Below, one piece after another: positions 22,001 through 29,997 of a stretch of DNA of 29,997 nt (its first letter is position 1; every line of letters begins with the position of its first letter). The notes under the pieces are model-generated. The model did not search any database, had not been told where the DNA came from, and was given only the letters and a program-made list of their open reading frames with translations. The position numbers and the translations under genes are program-made. Location: positions 1 to 29,997 of the IMG/VR virus record IMGVR_UViG_3300030090_005495; one strand, 5' to 3'. The DNA comes from a virus.

Positions 22001-25000
22001 GAGCTTATAAGTTGCCTTCAGATCCTTCGCCCCAAACTTATTTGGAAACTGCGAAGCCAGCTCTAAAAGGTCGTCATTTGTTTTTGCAGACTTTGCCTTT
22101 TCCCAGATTTCGTTGACTTCAGGAGAAGAAAAAAGCGACCTAGGCGGTTGGCCTGAGCCTCCACCGGGTCTTTGAGAATTTAAGAATTCGTTAAACTTTT
22201 TCGTTAAGCCGTAAAGGTCTTCAGGAGAATCCGAAGCAATTGGGGCTGCCACCATCGCCATCGGGTCATCTTCGTAGTCGATGAACTTGACCTTAGTGTC
22301 GGAGCCTAAAGTGCGTACCAGTTCTTTCCTAATCTTTTCATCATAAAGAACCTTCGCTGGCTTTCTGGTCATCCGGCCAGACTCAACCCTTCTTCGGCCA
22401 CCCTCCCAAAGTATTCCGTCAAAGTCGTTTTTAACTGCGTGATCAACAAGCGACCTTGTAGCTAGTTTTTGCCAGCTTTTTTTGTAAGGAACATTCGGGA
22501 CAGGAGCCTTTTCAAGGGCCGTTGGACCAAGCCTTATTGCCTTGCTTGAGGCTTCAACTATTTGCGGCCACAGGAATCGGAGGTCCTCGATGTATTCGCC
22601 TTGAATAAATGGGAATGAATCTGGCCCAGCGTTTTCCTCTACAAACCGACGCAACCTTTCTTCGGGAAAGGCAGAGTTAATCGACCTGTTTTTGCCGTTA
22701 ATAAAGTTAGAGACTTCTTCAGACAATATCCCTTCAACATCAGCAGCAACTGACGGAGCTAGCTTTGCGGTGTAAGCCGCGTCGTTAAGAGACTCAACAA
22801 CAGGAATCCTAACGCCGTCAACAGGGTCGATATAGCTGGCTTTTTGAATTACTCTGGCAGCATCGTCTGGGTCGAAAAGGAATGGAGCGCGAGCAATTTG
22901 CTCTTCGCTTCTTTGGTAACCCGCTTTCTTGGCAGTGCCGTGAGCATCGCTCTGAATTTCTAGAATTCTTAAAAGCTTCTCCCCAGTGTCTGGGTCGATA
23001 ACCGTGTCAAAGCGAACGTGAAGAAAGATGTTGGGGCTGTACTCATACTTCTTCACGATCTCTTCGCCGTAGTGGTAAAGCCCAGTAGCCCTGTCTACTG
23101 AAACTTCACCCGGCAGAAGGTCGTCAACCGAGAACGTCATCTCGGTGTATTCCTTGCCAGGAAGCCCTCTGATGTAGCCCTGAGTCCCTGGGTTTGTCTC
23201 TGGGCTAACGTAACCTGGGTCGTATTTGTTAGCGAAATGACCTGCGTCTGCGTTTCCTCTTAAGGTTTGGTCTTCGGGAAAAGAGTCAGCGATTTTTCCT
23301 AGTTCAATGTAGGCGTAATGGCTGTCGAGAAGCTCTTTGTTTGATCCAAGCAAAGGTGCTCGGTCAGCCGGAATGTAGCTTTCATAGACAGCCGGCTCTC
23401 CAGAAGCAGATTTGCCCTCAACCCAAACTCGAATTCCCTGCTCACGTTTTTCCCCAAGGCCCTTTTCTTTTGCAGAAACTAAGACGTCATAGGATTCGTC
23501 CAGCGCATCAAGGCTTTTACCGATAGCACCACGAGGGCGGTTAAAGTGCCCGGTGTCAATCACTAACTCACCAACAGGGTGGCGGCTATCAATGATAGTT
23601 ATCCTTGGGCGCATGGAACCTGCAAAGTAGTCAAACAGTGCAGTGTTTGTTAGGCCGTAGTTATCCAGGACGTTTGCAGATTCTTGAACAGTAAGCGGCT
23701 TCCCATCAATGTACACCGCTGTGAAATTCCCAAACTCATCAGGAATGTCGCCGTCTTCAAGTAGTTCTTTCCAGAAATTGCTTCTGAAAAAGTCAGTAAC
23801 GACGTCATCAACGCCAACCTCAAAAAGTTCGTCAACCTCGATAAACCCCTCGTCTATCGGATTGAATACATGTAGCTCGTCATCAAACTTTGTTACTTGA
23901 ACTTCGTTCGGGTAAACAAAACCCTCGTCAAAGCGACGAGCAGTAGCGCCCTCTGACATAAAGTAACCGGGGTCGTACTCCCTTTGGGCCTTAACGACCT
24001 TTGTCATTCTCGGCCACTCACCCTTAACGAAATCTGGGGTGGTTTCTTGAGGGGCGCGAAGACCTACAAAAATACCCCTGCGCGCTTCTTCGCTTAGAGA
24101 TGAAAGATCAACACTAACGTCGGGGGTCCTTTCGACTCGGACAGACCAGGGCCGAGTGTTTGCCTCAACAAGCTCAATCAACTCATCTTTTGTAATGCTC
24201 TGATAATCGTCTAGACCAGGGATAATTGAATCAGCGATTTCCTCCTGCTTTACTCCGAGCTTTTGAGCCTGCTTTCCACTAAGGAAATCTTTGAACTCGC
24301 CAACTGTCTTGAAGCTAGGAGCTTCTCTAAGCGCGTTTAATAGAACAGAGTAGAAACGGGTGCTGTCATTCGGGTTAAACGGGTTTAGCTGCTTCAAAGC
24401 GCCAGCTTCAGCGGGAGCGCCTGGGTCCTGAACCCTTACCTGAATGTTCATCTCGGTGAAATAAGCTGGCGCGTACTCCTTTGGCACCCCTTGATTGAAG
24501 GCCCATGCCTCAGCCGCAAGCCTGTACATCTCCTTAATCGCCTTAACCTGGGCAGGAGAAAACTTATCTGGCGACTTGAATGAGAGGCTTTCTACGGACT
24601 CATTGAACGCCCGCTGCGTTGCCTTCCACTGGCTGAGGTCGCCAGCAGGAAGCCGGCCTGCTGCCTGGGCATTTTTTACAGCCGACTCTGGGTTCTTCGT
24701 CCACTCAGCAGAAGGCCCCTGGGGGAGATAGATCTCGTCCAGGGTTTCGCCCATAGAAAGACGGACCATCTCAAGGTTCTTTAGAGCCTCATCTAGGCTT
24801 TCGCTTTGGTTCCAGACCTTGTTTTTAACCAGCTCTTGCAAGCCATCTCTGGCTTCTCGAAGCATTGCAATCCGGTCAACGATGGCCCCGGTTTGCTCGA
24901 AAGCGCCGAGCATTGCCTCTCGCCTAAACGTCTCGCCAAGAGTGTCGGCCAAGGCCGTGCGAATCATTCGGATGTTGTTGGTCGCATCAGCCAAGAGTTT

Positions 25001-27709
25001 CTTGCGAGCTTCTTTTGCCGGAAGAGGATTGCCGGCAACGTCCATGACAACAGTGTCGTCGGCCAACCCCCTGGTCGCCTCTAGCTCCCTTGAGAGAGTC
25101 ATGAGCGAATCGCCAATGTTTGCGAACTCAGCGGCAGCGTTTAGGTCGTCAAGGAGAGACTGGGGAATGTCCGAGAGGTCGCCGTCTAGAGCGCGGGAAA
25201 CAATTTGCTCAACATTAGTTAGCTTCGCAAAGCCTTCGATTGCTTCCTCGGACAAGGGCATGTGACGACCCAGCTCAGCAAGCTGCAACGCAAGCTGCTG
25301 GACTTCTTTGTCGTCTGTAATCGCATCAATCCTTCGAAGGAACTCAGCAATCCTGGCAGCGTCAACAGCCCTCTTTCGGGCGTTCTGCATATCCAGACGC
25401 TCGACCTGCTTGAATCGAGCAGGGTGCAGCACCTCGTCCTGGCTAAGCTTCCTTGCTTCAGCCTTAAGGCCAGTGACATAAGGCTGCGCCTTGTCGATGT
25501 TGAAGATGCTGGAAGCGCGCCTTCGAGCTTTGTCAGCTCGCAAGGGAATGATTTTGCCAGTCGCCCAATACCCGAATCGGGACCGAAGGGCGTCTGTTGA
25601 AGAGACAACCTTGGTGGCTTCGTAGGCAGCCTTTTTGCTTTGCTTCGGCGCTCTCGGGGGGTCGGACCACTTTACCTTGCCAACCCACTTTGGCTTCCCA
25701 GCCGCGTCTGCCCCAACCATTGCGGCGTCAAAAGAAAAGAGCTGCTTCTTTTTCTTAGACTCCTTCATCAAGTAAACCCAAAGAGCCTCGCCTTGAAGGG
25801 GGCCAGCGTTCACAGTGTTGAGCGGTATGTTGTTTGTCTTGATGTAGTTCTGGACTGCTTCGGCAACGCCGCCGGCAGAGTTGTCCATCATCTGCCTAAG
25901 CTGCACTGCCTGATCGATTCCGTAAACGCCGATGCGCCCGTTCCTGTAAGCAGTGTCAGTGGCAGCAATTACGTCTGCGGCTACCGACTCATTGGCCTGC
26001 TGCACGGCCATACTCCGCGCCTTTTCCGGCGACCAAGCGTTCTCGCCCTTCTGGAGCTTTGAGTTAATGTCCTTGAGATACTGGGCTGTCCTCTTAGCGA
26101 CCTCGCTGCCAACAGCTTGAGCGCCCTTCCTCGTCATTGTGATTCCGTACCTCATCGGAATGGCGATAGCCTTTACGGGCGCACCTGGGAAGTTAAGGGG
26201 GTCGAGGATTGCCGAGTTGACAGTGCCTACAAACTCCCTTCCTCCACGGCTCCCCTGTTCCCAGGCTCTTTCCCTCGAAGCAAGCCACTGCTCTTTCGTA
26301 GCTCCGGTCAGCCACTCAGGAAGCACAGAGCCAACCTTGTATCCAAAACCTGTCCAAAACTGAGCGGCCTGCTCGTTCCTTTCATCGAACTCCTTTTCCA
26401 AGAAGTCGATGTACTTAGCCATCTCCTCTTTGCTCTCAGAAGCTTTAAGCCGCATTGCGTGAGCTTCTTCTTCCTCTTTGCTGCCAGCGTTGAGGACGCC
26501 CCCCTTGAGAATCATGTTCCTGGGAAGATAGGTAGCAATATCAACAAGATCGCCGGCAAGCTCGCCAGCGCGCACGGGAAGCATGTCATCAAGAAAAGAC
26601 AGGCCAATCCCTGAGCCGCCTAGCCCAGGCAAGCGATTCAGAACGTACTGAGCCTTGGCGACCTCGTTGCCGACATCAGCTTCCCAGGTAGCCTTCTTCC
26701 AGTTCTCCTTAAAGCGCTCATCAAACTGCTCTTTAGAAAGGGTGTGTGGCGTGTTCTCTGGGTCTAGGATGCGGTTCTTTTTGTGCTCGTAATCAGTGAG
26801 AACGGCAGCCCTCATCCGACGAGCGCCCTTGTCGATGAACCACATGGCCCCCATCAGGCTCCACCCATAGCCACCCCCAAACTTTGTTGGGTCTTGACCA
26901 AGTGGTTGCCCAGAAAGCGTTGCGTCATAACGCGGCCTGAACTCGTCGTCTAGCAGCTCTCTGAACTCAGGGTGGTACTTGTTGGTGTAGTTCACCAGCG
27001 CAGCAATTTTCCTGCGCTTTGGCATCCCGTCCTCGTTGTAAATCTCCTGAACTTCGTCAAAGTCAGCAATAGCCTGGGGGCGCTGATCTGGCGGCAAGTG
27101 ATCTATGTGAGCCGGGTCTAGCGTGGTTTCAATCTTGTCTGGAAAAACTTCTGCAAGGTCTTCAAGCGCAAGGTCTTCTATCTTTGCGAGGCGCTTCTGG
27201 GTCTGCTGAAACTCCCAGTCTCTGGACAGCTCTTCTTGCCGCCTAGAAATGTAGTCTTCTTCGCTCTCATAGATTGAGCGTCCGGGCTCTCGGCCTGCAC
27301 CTGTAATGAACTTGGGGAACAAGCTCGGCCCTACGGCTGGCCTCGCAATCGTGTACCCGCCGAAGAACCCCTCCTTCTTTACCCCAGGCTCCTGCATGAT
27401 TTTCTCAGTAAAATCAGGAGCTTCCGCGTCTGAGGGGAAGAGCGTTTCCGCAACCTCTTCTCGCTCTTCGGCTCTTAGCTGCGCGTTCCCAGCCAGCCCA
27501 GCCTCGTACCTTGCCTTGTCAAAAAGCGAAGGCGGCTCTGCCTCAGACCTCGGGGCCATTAGCTGACCAACAAACGAAGAGGGCTCTTCGGGCGCAGGGG
27601 TGCCGGCCTCCTCTAGACCAGAAAGCGACCCGGTATCCCGAAGCTCATCAAAAAGACTTGAGTATTTCTTTTCGCCTGACTCAGGAAGAAGGGCGTTCTC
27701 TTCGGCCAT
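16073..27709 (-). CDS. Giant multidomain phage protein, probable internal/ejected virion protein, 3878 aa
   Basis: One open frame of 11.6 kb. Recognisable parts, with approximate residues: a GVK-type helical module (FKDFLSGKQAQKLGVK, about 1125-1145); a module with EIQSD (1584-1588) and PYKKSW...DGILWEGG (1741-1772), common in large phage polyvalent proteins; a zincin-like metallopeptidase site HETGH (2138-2142) with E2180/E2181 in EEAFANAF as possible third ligand; long charged helices (about 2570-2790); and, near the C-terminus, GMNFAGNYL (about 3285), a Gly/Ala-rich hydrophobic zipper (about 3386-3426) and RRFFFFYTW (about 3570), also typical of this family. Such proteins are packaged and often ejected with DNA. 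No N4-type RNA polymerase or helicase motif was found. It overlaps the upstream gene (TAATG). The metalloprotease might process the virion or act in the cell. Confidence 0.85.
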   Translation of the reverse strand: MAEENALLPESGEKKYSSLFDELRDTGSLSGLEEAGTPAPEEPSSFVGQLMAPRSEAEPPSLFDKARYEAGLAGNAQLRAEEREEVAETLFPSDAEAPDFTEKIMQEPGVKKEGFFGGYTIARPAVGPSLFPKFITGAGREPGRSIYESEEDYISRRQEELSRDWEFQQTQKRLAKIEDLALEDLAEVFPDKIETTLDPAHIDHLPPDQRPQAIADFDEVQEIYNEDGMPKRRKIAALVNYTNKYHPEFRELLDDEFRPRYDATLSGQPLGQDPTKFGGGYGWSLMGAMWFIDKGARRMRAAVLTDYEHKKNRILDPENTPHTLSKEQFDERFKENWKKATWEADVGNEVAKAQYVLNRLPGLGGSGIGLSFLDDMLPVRAGELAGDLVDIATYLPRNMILKGGVLNAGSKEEEEAHAMRLKASESKEEMAKYIDFLEKEFDERNEQAAQFWTGFGYKVGSVLPEWLTGATKEQWLASRERAWEQGSRGGREFVGTVNSAILDPLNFPGAPVKAIAIPMRYGITMTRKGAQAVGSEVAKRTAQYLKDINSKLQKGENAWSPEKARSMAVQQANESVAADVIAATDTAYRNGRIGVYGIDQAVQLRQMMDNSAGGVAEAVQNYIKTNNIPLNTVNAGPLQGEALWVYLMKESKKKKQLFSFDAAMVGADAAGKPKWVGKVKWSDPPRAPKQSKKAAYEATKVVSSTDALRSRFGYWATGKIIPLRADKARRRASSIFNIDKAQPYVTGLKAEARKLSQDEVLHPARFKQVERLDMQNARKRAVDAARIAEFLRRIDAITDDKEVQQLALQLAELGRHMPLSEEAIEGFAKLTNVEQIVSRALDGDLSDIPQSLLDDLNAAAEFANIGDSLMTLSRELEATRGLADDTVVMDVAGNPLPAKEARKKLLADATNNIRMIRTALADTLGETFRREAMLGAFEQTGAIVDRIAMLREARDGLQELVKNKVWNQSESLDEALKNLEMVRLSMGETLDEIYLPQGPSAEWTKNPESAVKNAQAAGRLPAGDLSQWKATQRAFNESVESLSFKSPDKFSPAQVKAIKEMYRLAAEAWAFNQGVPKEYAPAYFTEMNIQVRVQDPGAPAEAGALKQLNPFNPNDSTRFYSVLLNALREAPSFKTVGEFKDFLSGKQAQKLGVKQEEIADSIIPGLDDYQSITKDELIELVEANTRPWSVRVERTPDVSVDLSSLSEEARRGIFVGLRAPQETTPDFVKGEWPRMTKVVKAQREYDPGYFMSEGATARRFDEGFVYPNEVQVTKFDDELHVFNPIDEGFIEVDELFEVGVDDVVTDFFRSNFWKELLEDGDIPDEFGNFTAVYIDGKPLTVQESANVLDNYGLTNTALFDYFAGSMRPRITIIDSRHPVGELVIDTGHFNRPRGAIGKSLDALDESYDVLVSAKEKGLGEKREQGIRVWVEGKSASGEPAVYESYIPADRAPLLGSNKELLDSHYAYIELGKIADSFPEDQTLRGNADAGHFANKYDPGYVSPETNPGTQGYIRGLPGKEYTEMTFSVDDLLPGEVSVDRATGLYHYGEEIVKKYEYSPNIFLHVRFDTVIDPDTGEKLLRILEIQSDAHGTAKKAGYQRSEEQIARAPFLFDPDDAARVIQKASYIDPVDGVRIPVVESLNDAAYTAKLAPSVAADVEGILSEEVSNFINGKNRSINSAFPEERLRRFVEENAGPDSFPFIQGEYIEDLRFLWPQIVEASSKAIRLGPTALEKAPVPNVPYKKSWQKLATRSLVDHAVKNDFDGILWEGGRRRVESGRMTRKPAKVLYDEKIRKELVRTLGSDTKVKFIDYEDDPMAMVAAPIASDSPEDLYGLTKKFNEFLNSQRPGGGSGQPPRSLFSSPEVNEIWEKAKSAKTNDDLLELASQFPNKFGAKDLKATYKLSQLGTDKGRYSGLAKAMERGPGDSGEMLAGDFVPLRRAGENLKKAFASKNYRKIRSAYNRYKAIENKLSHAPYGIGRIYQDEIDTFLLGILDSSNLGTREYPVDKASIRLRLVQAPFNLDDKRRLMSVAELRGDEAVEWSVVDSFIPPSNQESYVSRLIKKAKDTAEGRPYRADFYKVSMSDAQKEKIREKGVPKYALDAKQDGYEVLGTFRHNSKDGARIIDIMQKGDFSTFIHETGHLFRTTLGKRDQEIANEWARRSFGKRAVAEDGRWSTIAEEAFANAFVQYMKTGEFPDIVNRSAGIKKIFVQFKDWVKTMYYAYYKTRSGSIKGAVLLPTDGTTPLPVDYSTKNLKTLAKRYGKKKKYTTEQIEKMSDAQKMQILRDAGVETFTVSDDIKGVLDRIFDPRALEESPLSVEVRTAQRAYELSDPVSRLFSGAAYRNSIQRLMKSVGYSNEEIAKTVKMALSESATTKSVALQTLQEASNKAAGRYHSPQRLRRFKAPTPSEFKKGRGGVAQFKKLLIRDIVRNTLLGEDDVASLVNEIFKLYRGSELTKFMALKPASRSEQWRQWIEEVAATFNSRNADQQGVVIPKISAKGVDPEDVRYIQAMDPELPNSVWDKARTGTARDELKLRKLTEELAERTGLEPEVRGKSIKQLISARDFTAVKRWMLEAKAKLEELAQAKVAAEETLELANEISSKKKKITARQQKKAAKTLEWIDGAISDLEDIVRKELILARRQGKKFGSAAAYDELPALRDMDIGGGTGVASEDALSDALSVASRALTGVEPRAKATLPKKGSVRAQAGKIKRKIQALEKKAAPLQPSSLERRNIEDEIKRLRQSERDLELKIAPVKEADRLTKILEQYPEFSKELMATAKLLNYDFRTPGQVWREVISLRKEARAYGDYAELQKQVAVDTFKKSQAADILREMTSDEIQKIMRLLKDPNKRLYGVGKNASPEAKRIAAKLGLVGTEDLRLGLKAGKRRKVAGRSRVGAAFSKDEIEQALQVAELVDDFLGEQLKRMQAAGKLVKTVDPKVLKEIQDLRKQANELDAGTSAREILEERITYLRENKLEKPWGKEEFLSRVNLAAYVPHILSTTTRRKVAVLRGRGLMPKDAKLGSEKFRAKASFLEDINEVARDDLATEILYHIASTKRGPGWGDNGPFQRFVSVQQLDELSTAVNNNDLEMLFSPEEWSEAIKWARKEADLNEIYDFFETDLGTLIKRYGQQTDKAVADAIFIRDMQDLFPLGKEIARLVAENPASWSEMKAKEYGYSRLTAEDTIAATARMELPSELRKFKELIVTRLARGEDPGLIVRSLRQLGVNVDANVVRAFNLPDVYLPTAAVEYIRWMNSPDPASGSYFMGVFDGLTGVAKSQATIVGLAHIGMNFAGNYLSILQQLGLGSFNPVNHMLAMGLMMDYSSKGWQLVKDKPLRLGGRIETVADWRRILEEETAITESLRGSAYAEEMYGAARETDVPLYQSLIGGGVGGGLGAAAGMAAAGPAGAAAGFFLGQAAGALGTEVLSSGLRRGRSIPKGVATGFRKVWQSEVSEFMENAAIPIGKDKENPKNFIMYWGERAVGLTTSAAIASTFGGPTAAVTTAIAGMSFPSYMRMMANLNSSIELQARLTLGVGLMRKGKTVQEASTLVDDAMRNYGHLTPFERHYLRRFFFFYTWDAGNMRFQLRQMVRNPRSFVVLKSFINGVGNGQFTEEEIQAMPQEMRWQVVVRTGLGRMFRIHGIPQQAAIEFLARKDHGFMPIGSLTRMNPIPLTMAEAAFNKSLYYGKGWEQINNIRAYKDAPPLLKWFIGMEVDDEGKAVPTSRRKVYNKDGEWTGKWRNEYRSKKPAQFYLVSKLPGFRVMREHMKLVQDTFMSRSVDMGDTDALATDRERALAYFLGLKPTALDFDSALAMYEYLMLKRLKEIYRNQGIPIDVQMDRLKKELYVGGEEAMRVSPKKEDSDELPSLFYIPDDK

Positions 27710-29997
27710 TAATTTGCTCCGGGCTTCCCATACCTACGAAGTAGTTCCTCATCAGACAGTGATCCCGAATCTGAAGAGTCAACGGAAGTGGTTTTGAACG
27801 GGTCGGTCACTGCCCCAGGGCGCTCGTAGGACTCTTCTTGAGGAAACCGTTTTTTATCAATGGCGTCAATCGCTTCTTGAATAAGGGGCGCTAGCTTTTC
27901 CGGGTTTGCAACCCCTTCTTTTCTCAGCTCTTCAACGACCCCATTAATTACGTTTTCATGAATAAAGAAGGGGTTTTCGACAATGCCAGATGACTCTCGG
28001 TTGTAGATTTCCTCTGTCACCATCCCGATCATCCGCGGCGTAATCTCTCCCTTTGGAGTTTCGATAACCCCAGTAGAAGCTGCATCGGAAACAAAGGGGC
28101 TTTCGGGCAGCTCTCCAGAGCGCACAACATTACCTCTGGATAGGCGAATGCCGTAAACGTCTTGGTATGCCTTAGCAAGTTCGTTGTAAAGCTCCTTCTC
28201 CCTTTTCATTTCTTCCTTAATGATGTCAGAGAAGCCTTCCTGCTTTGACTTGATAAGGGTGTCGGCTTTCATCTCCTTCACACCCATGAGGCTCTTGTAG
28301 ACCGTCTGCCACTGTTTGGTCAGAAGTTTAATTCTGTTGTCTCCAGCCTTCTGGTCCCTGAGCTTGTCTGGAGTTCGGTAAGTAACCGTAGACCTGCTCG
28401 GAGTCTTCTTTTCCTTGATAGCCAGATCGCCACGAGTCTTTACCAAGTCCATTTCGGACTGGTCTTTCATCGTCTGGTCAAAAGCTTCAACCCACTGGAG
28501 TCGCTCTCGGAGAGGCATCTTGAGGACCATCATTGCCTCGGCAATGCCTGACGGGTCTTCAAGGTCAAACACCTTGCGGTTGTACCTACGGTTCATCGAG
28601 GCCATCCAGACCTTCGCGGCCTCTTCCGGGCTGGCCCCTGCGTCCTCGGCAAGAGAGACATCTTCCTCAATCATCTGAGCAAGCTTCCCTCGGTAAGCCT
28701 GAACATCGCCAGTGAGTCCTTCGCGGAAAGCCTTCTTAGACTTCTTAACGTCCATGCCCATTTGCCGCATAAACCGGGTAGCCCTGGCATCGCCAGCGCC
28801 CTCAAGCTCAGCGATTGCAGCAAGCGTTGACGGGTCAAGAATCGTTCTCTTGTCTAGGCCAATGTCCACTGCCGGGTTCCAAAGGGCACCAGAGATGTCC
28901 TTCTTGCCCATTCGGCCTTCAAGCTGGGCCGACCGCTTCTCCATCTTGTCAAGGAGTCGGAGAGCACTCGTCTCTCCGTCAGTTCGGCCAACCAGCTCAG
29001 GCGCAGGCTCAGGACGCACAAACATCTCTCCCATCATTCGACGGGTATTTGGGTCAAGCCTTTCTTCAACTTTTGAAAATTCGTCAAACTTCTCTGCCAT
29101 CATGCGGCGAGTGTTTGGATCGAGGCTTTCTTCGGCTTTTGCGATGTCGCGGTCACGAGGGCTTTCGCCCCCCAAGTACATCCTGTACTCATCAGGGGAC
29201 ATCCCTGCGCGAGAAGCAGCTTCTTCCTCAGCCGTTGCGAGCATCGTTCGGTAGGCGTCAGAAAGGGCCTGACGGCTTCGAGCTTCTCTCGGGTCAGGCT
29301 GCTGTAGCTGGCTGACAAAGCTGCTCAGAGGAGCGTCTGAGAAGCCTTCAGGACCGCCCTGATTAGCTTCAGCAATGAGGCGGTCCTCTTCTCTCTTAGC
29401 TCTTTGGAACTCTGCGATTAGCTCGCGGGGGCCTGCTGCGCGCCGGTCTGCCTCAAACCCAGGGCCTCTTGGTGACCTTGAAGGAACTCTCGGGCCAGCC
29501 AAGGCTTCTGCCATCCCTTCTGGGGTTTGCCGATAAACACGGTCAAACTCCTCGTCGGACATTGCCGCAAGCTCTTCTCGATACCCGTCGTCAACGAGTC
29601 CTTCTCCAGGGAAAGCTTCGGCGTCTGCAATGAGGGCATCCCGAAGCGCCCTGGTCTTTTTGTCTTCTAGGGAGGCGTCCTCAAGCAATGCTTGGGCAAT
29701 CGCTTCTTCAGAAAAACCTGGCTGGACAGCCTCAACATCCTCGGGGCCGGCTGTCCTAACTGTTGTCCTCGGGTTGGCAAAAGAGGCGTACTTGGAGCCT
29801 TGACCGATGATGTCGTACTCCGTCTCATAGCCACCCAAGGCCCTGTTAATAGCCGCAAGGTTGTGCGCCGCTTCAGCCCTATCCTGAGCCTCTCGCAGAG
29901 ACACGGGGTCAGCGCCCATCCCTCCAGCGGCAGCGCCGCCAGCGGCCCGTCCTCTAGAGGCCCTTCTTCCGCCAGTTGCCCCCGCAGCTTGCCCAGC
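27709..29997 (-). CDS. Coiled-coil virion-type protein, 5' end outside the window (at least 762 aa)
   Basis: Overlaps the giant gene start (TAATG at 27709), so they are in one operon. The frame is open to the window edge: before the ATG at 29919 there are 26 more sense codons, Gly/Ala/Arg-rich, without a stop, so the true start may lie outside; 29919 remains an alternative. The protein is charged and helical, with a tandem pair of EE(S/R)LDPNTRRMM(A/G)E blocks (about 29030-29130) and a C-terminus ending SDEELLRRYGKPG. Short SDEEF/SPDEY motifs recur. No enzyme motif is seen. By position and composition it is probably a structural or internal virion partner of the giant protein. Confidence 0.7.
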   Translation of the reverse strand, partial: AGQAAGATGGRRASRGRAAGGAAAGGMGADPVSLREAQDRAEAAHNLAAINRALGGYETEYDIIGQGSKYASFANPRTTVRTAGPEDVEAVQPGFSEEAIAQALLEDASLEDKKTRALRDALIADAEAFPGEGLVDDGYREELAAMSDEEFDRVYRQTPEGMAEALAGPRVPSRSPRGPGFEADRRAAGPRELIAEFQRAKREEDRLIAEANQGGPEGFSDAPLSSFVSQLQQPDPREARSRQALSDAYRTMLATAEEEAASRAGMSPDEYRMYLGGESPRDRDIAKAEESLDPNTRRMMAEKFDEFSKVEERLDPNTRRMMGEMFVRPEPAPELVGRTDGETSALRLLDKMEKRSAQLEGRMGKKDISGALWNPAVDIGLDKRTILDPSTLAAIAELEGAGDARATRFMRQMGMDVKKSKKAFREGLTGDVQAYRGKLAQMIEEDVSLAEDAGASPEEAAKVWMASMNRRYNRKVFDLEDPSGIAEAMMVLKMPLRERLQWVEAFDQTMKDQSEMDLVKTRGDLAIKEKKTPSRSTVTYRTPDKLRDQKAGDNRIKLLTKQWQTVYKSLMGVKEMKADTLIKSKQEGFSDIIKEEMKREKELYNELAKAYQDVYGIRLSRGNVVRSGELPESPFVSDAASTGVIETPKGEITPRMIGMVTEEIYNRESSGIVENPFFIHENVINGVVEELRKEGVANPEKLAPLIQEAIDAIDKKRFPQEESYERPGAVTDPFKTTSVDSSDSGSLSDEELLRRYGKPGAN

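Noticed and set aside
24819-26614. Plus-strand frames of 148-165 aa opposite the giant gene
   Set aside because: They lie fully antisense to the long gene, lack ribosome sites and have repetitive Ser/Arg/Leu composition typical of shadow frames.
16073-27709. N4-type virion RNA polymerase or DarB-like helicase in the giant protein
   Set aside because: No T7-like polymerase motifs and no Walker A/B pair were found by eye; the few GKS triplets lie outside any P-loop context.
1-29997. CRISPR arrays, insertion sequences, integrase and attachment sites
   Set aside because: No regularly spaced repeats, transposase or integrase motifs were seen on either strand.

Overview
The window looks like part of the genome of a tailed double-stranded DNA bacteriophage, recovered from the environment or otherwise uncharacterised. 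Genes are tightly packed in long same-strand runs, with stop/start overlaps (TAATG, ATGA) at most junctions and clear AGGAG-type ribosome binding sites. The content is phage-like: RecT annealing protein, a Cas4/RecB-like exonuclease, a resolvase-like nuclease, a lysis cassette and a 3878-residue structural protein. No ribosomal, metabolic or tRNA genes were seen. Giant multidomain proteins of this type are usual in short-tailed phages, so a podovirus-like virion is my inference. The host cannot be named; an L,D-transpeptidase-like lysis enzyme and several small lysis membrane proteins would fit a Gram-negative host.

Layout. (1) 1-4410, minus strand: a module transcribed leftwards, in order 102 aa, 69 aa, MoxR-like AAA+ ATPase, VWA-domain protein and 86 aa, then a lysine-rich basic protein and a strong terminator at the left edge. 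(2) 4411-4860: a regulatory hub of about 450 bases. It holds two divergent sigma70-like promoters that share a spacer sequence, an AT-rich dyad, GC-rich palindromes and a repeated 15-mer. (3) 4861-12293, plus strand: an early-type run of about 14 small proteins (several zinc-ribbon-like, one DUF3846-like), then a Cas4-like exonuclease, RecT, a roughly 270-base gap rich in predicted RNA structure including a possible pseudoknot, more small genes and a PD-(D/E)XK resolvase-like nuclease. (4) 12317-12366: a terminator between convergent gene blocks. (5) 12365-29997, minus strand: late-type genes. Reading in the direction of transcription from the right edge these are a partial coiled-coil protein, the giant 3878-aa protein, beta-rich decoration or fibre-like proteins, and the lysis cassette (membrane/coiled-coil protein, L,D-transpeptidase-like enzyme, a 28-aa membrane peptide, a holin-like protein, a second membrane protein). 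Two paralogous beta-rich proteins end the run.

How it fits together. The divergent promoters would start the MoxR-VWA module and the recombination/early run at the same time, probably under one regulator. The exonuclease and RecT form a single-strand annealing pair, with the resolvase-like nuclease downstream. The late block builds the virion and lyses the cell. Most small early proteins have no recognisable function. All family assignments come from reading motifs by eye; no database search was run.
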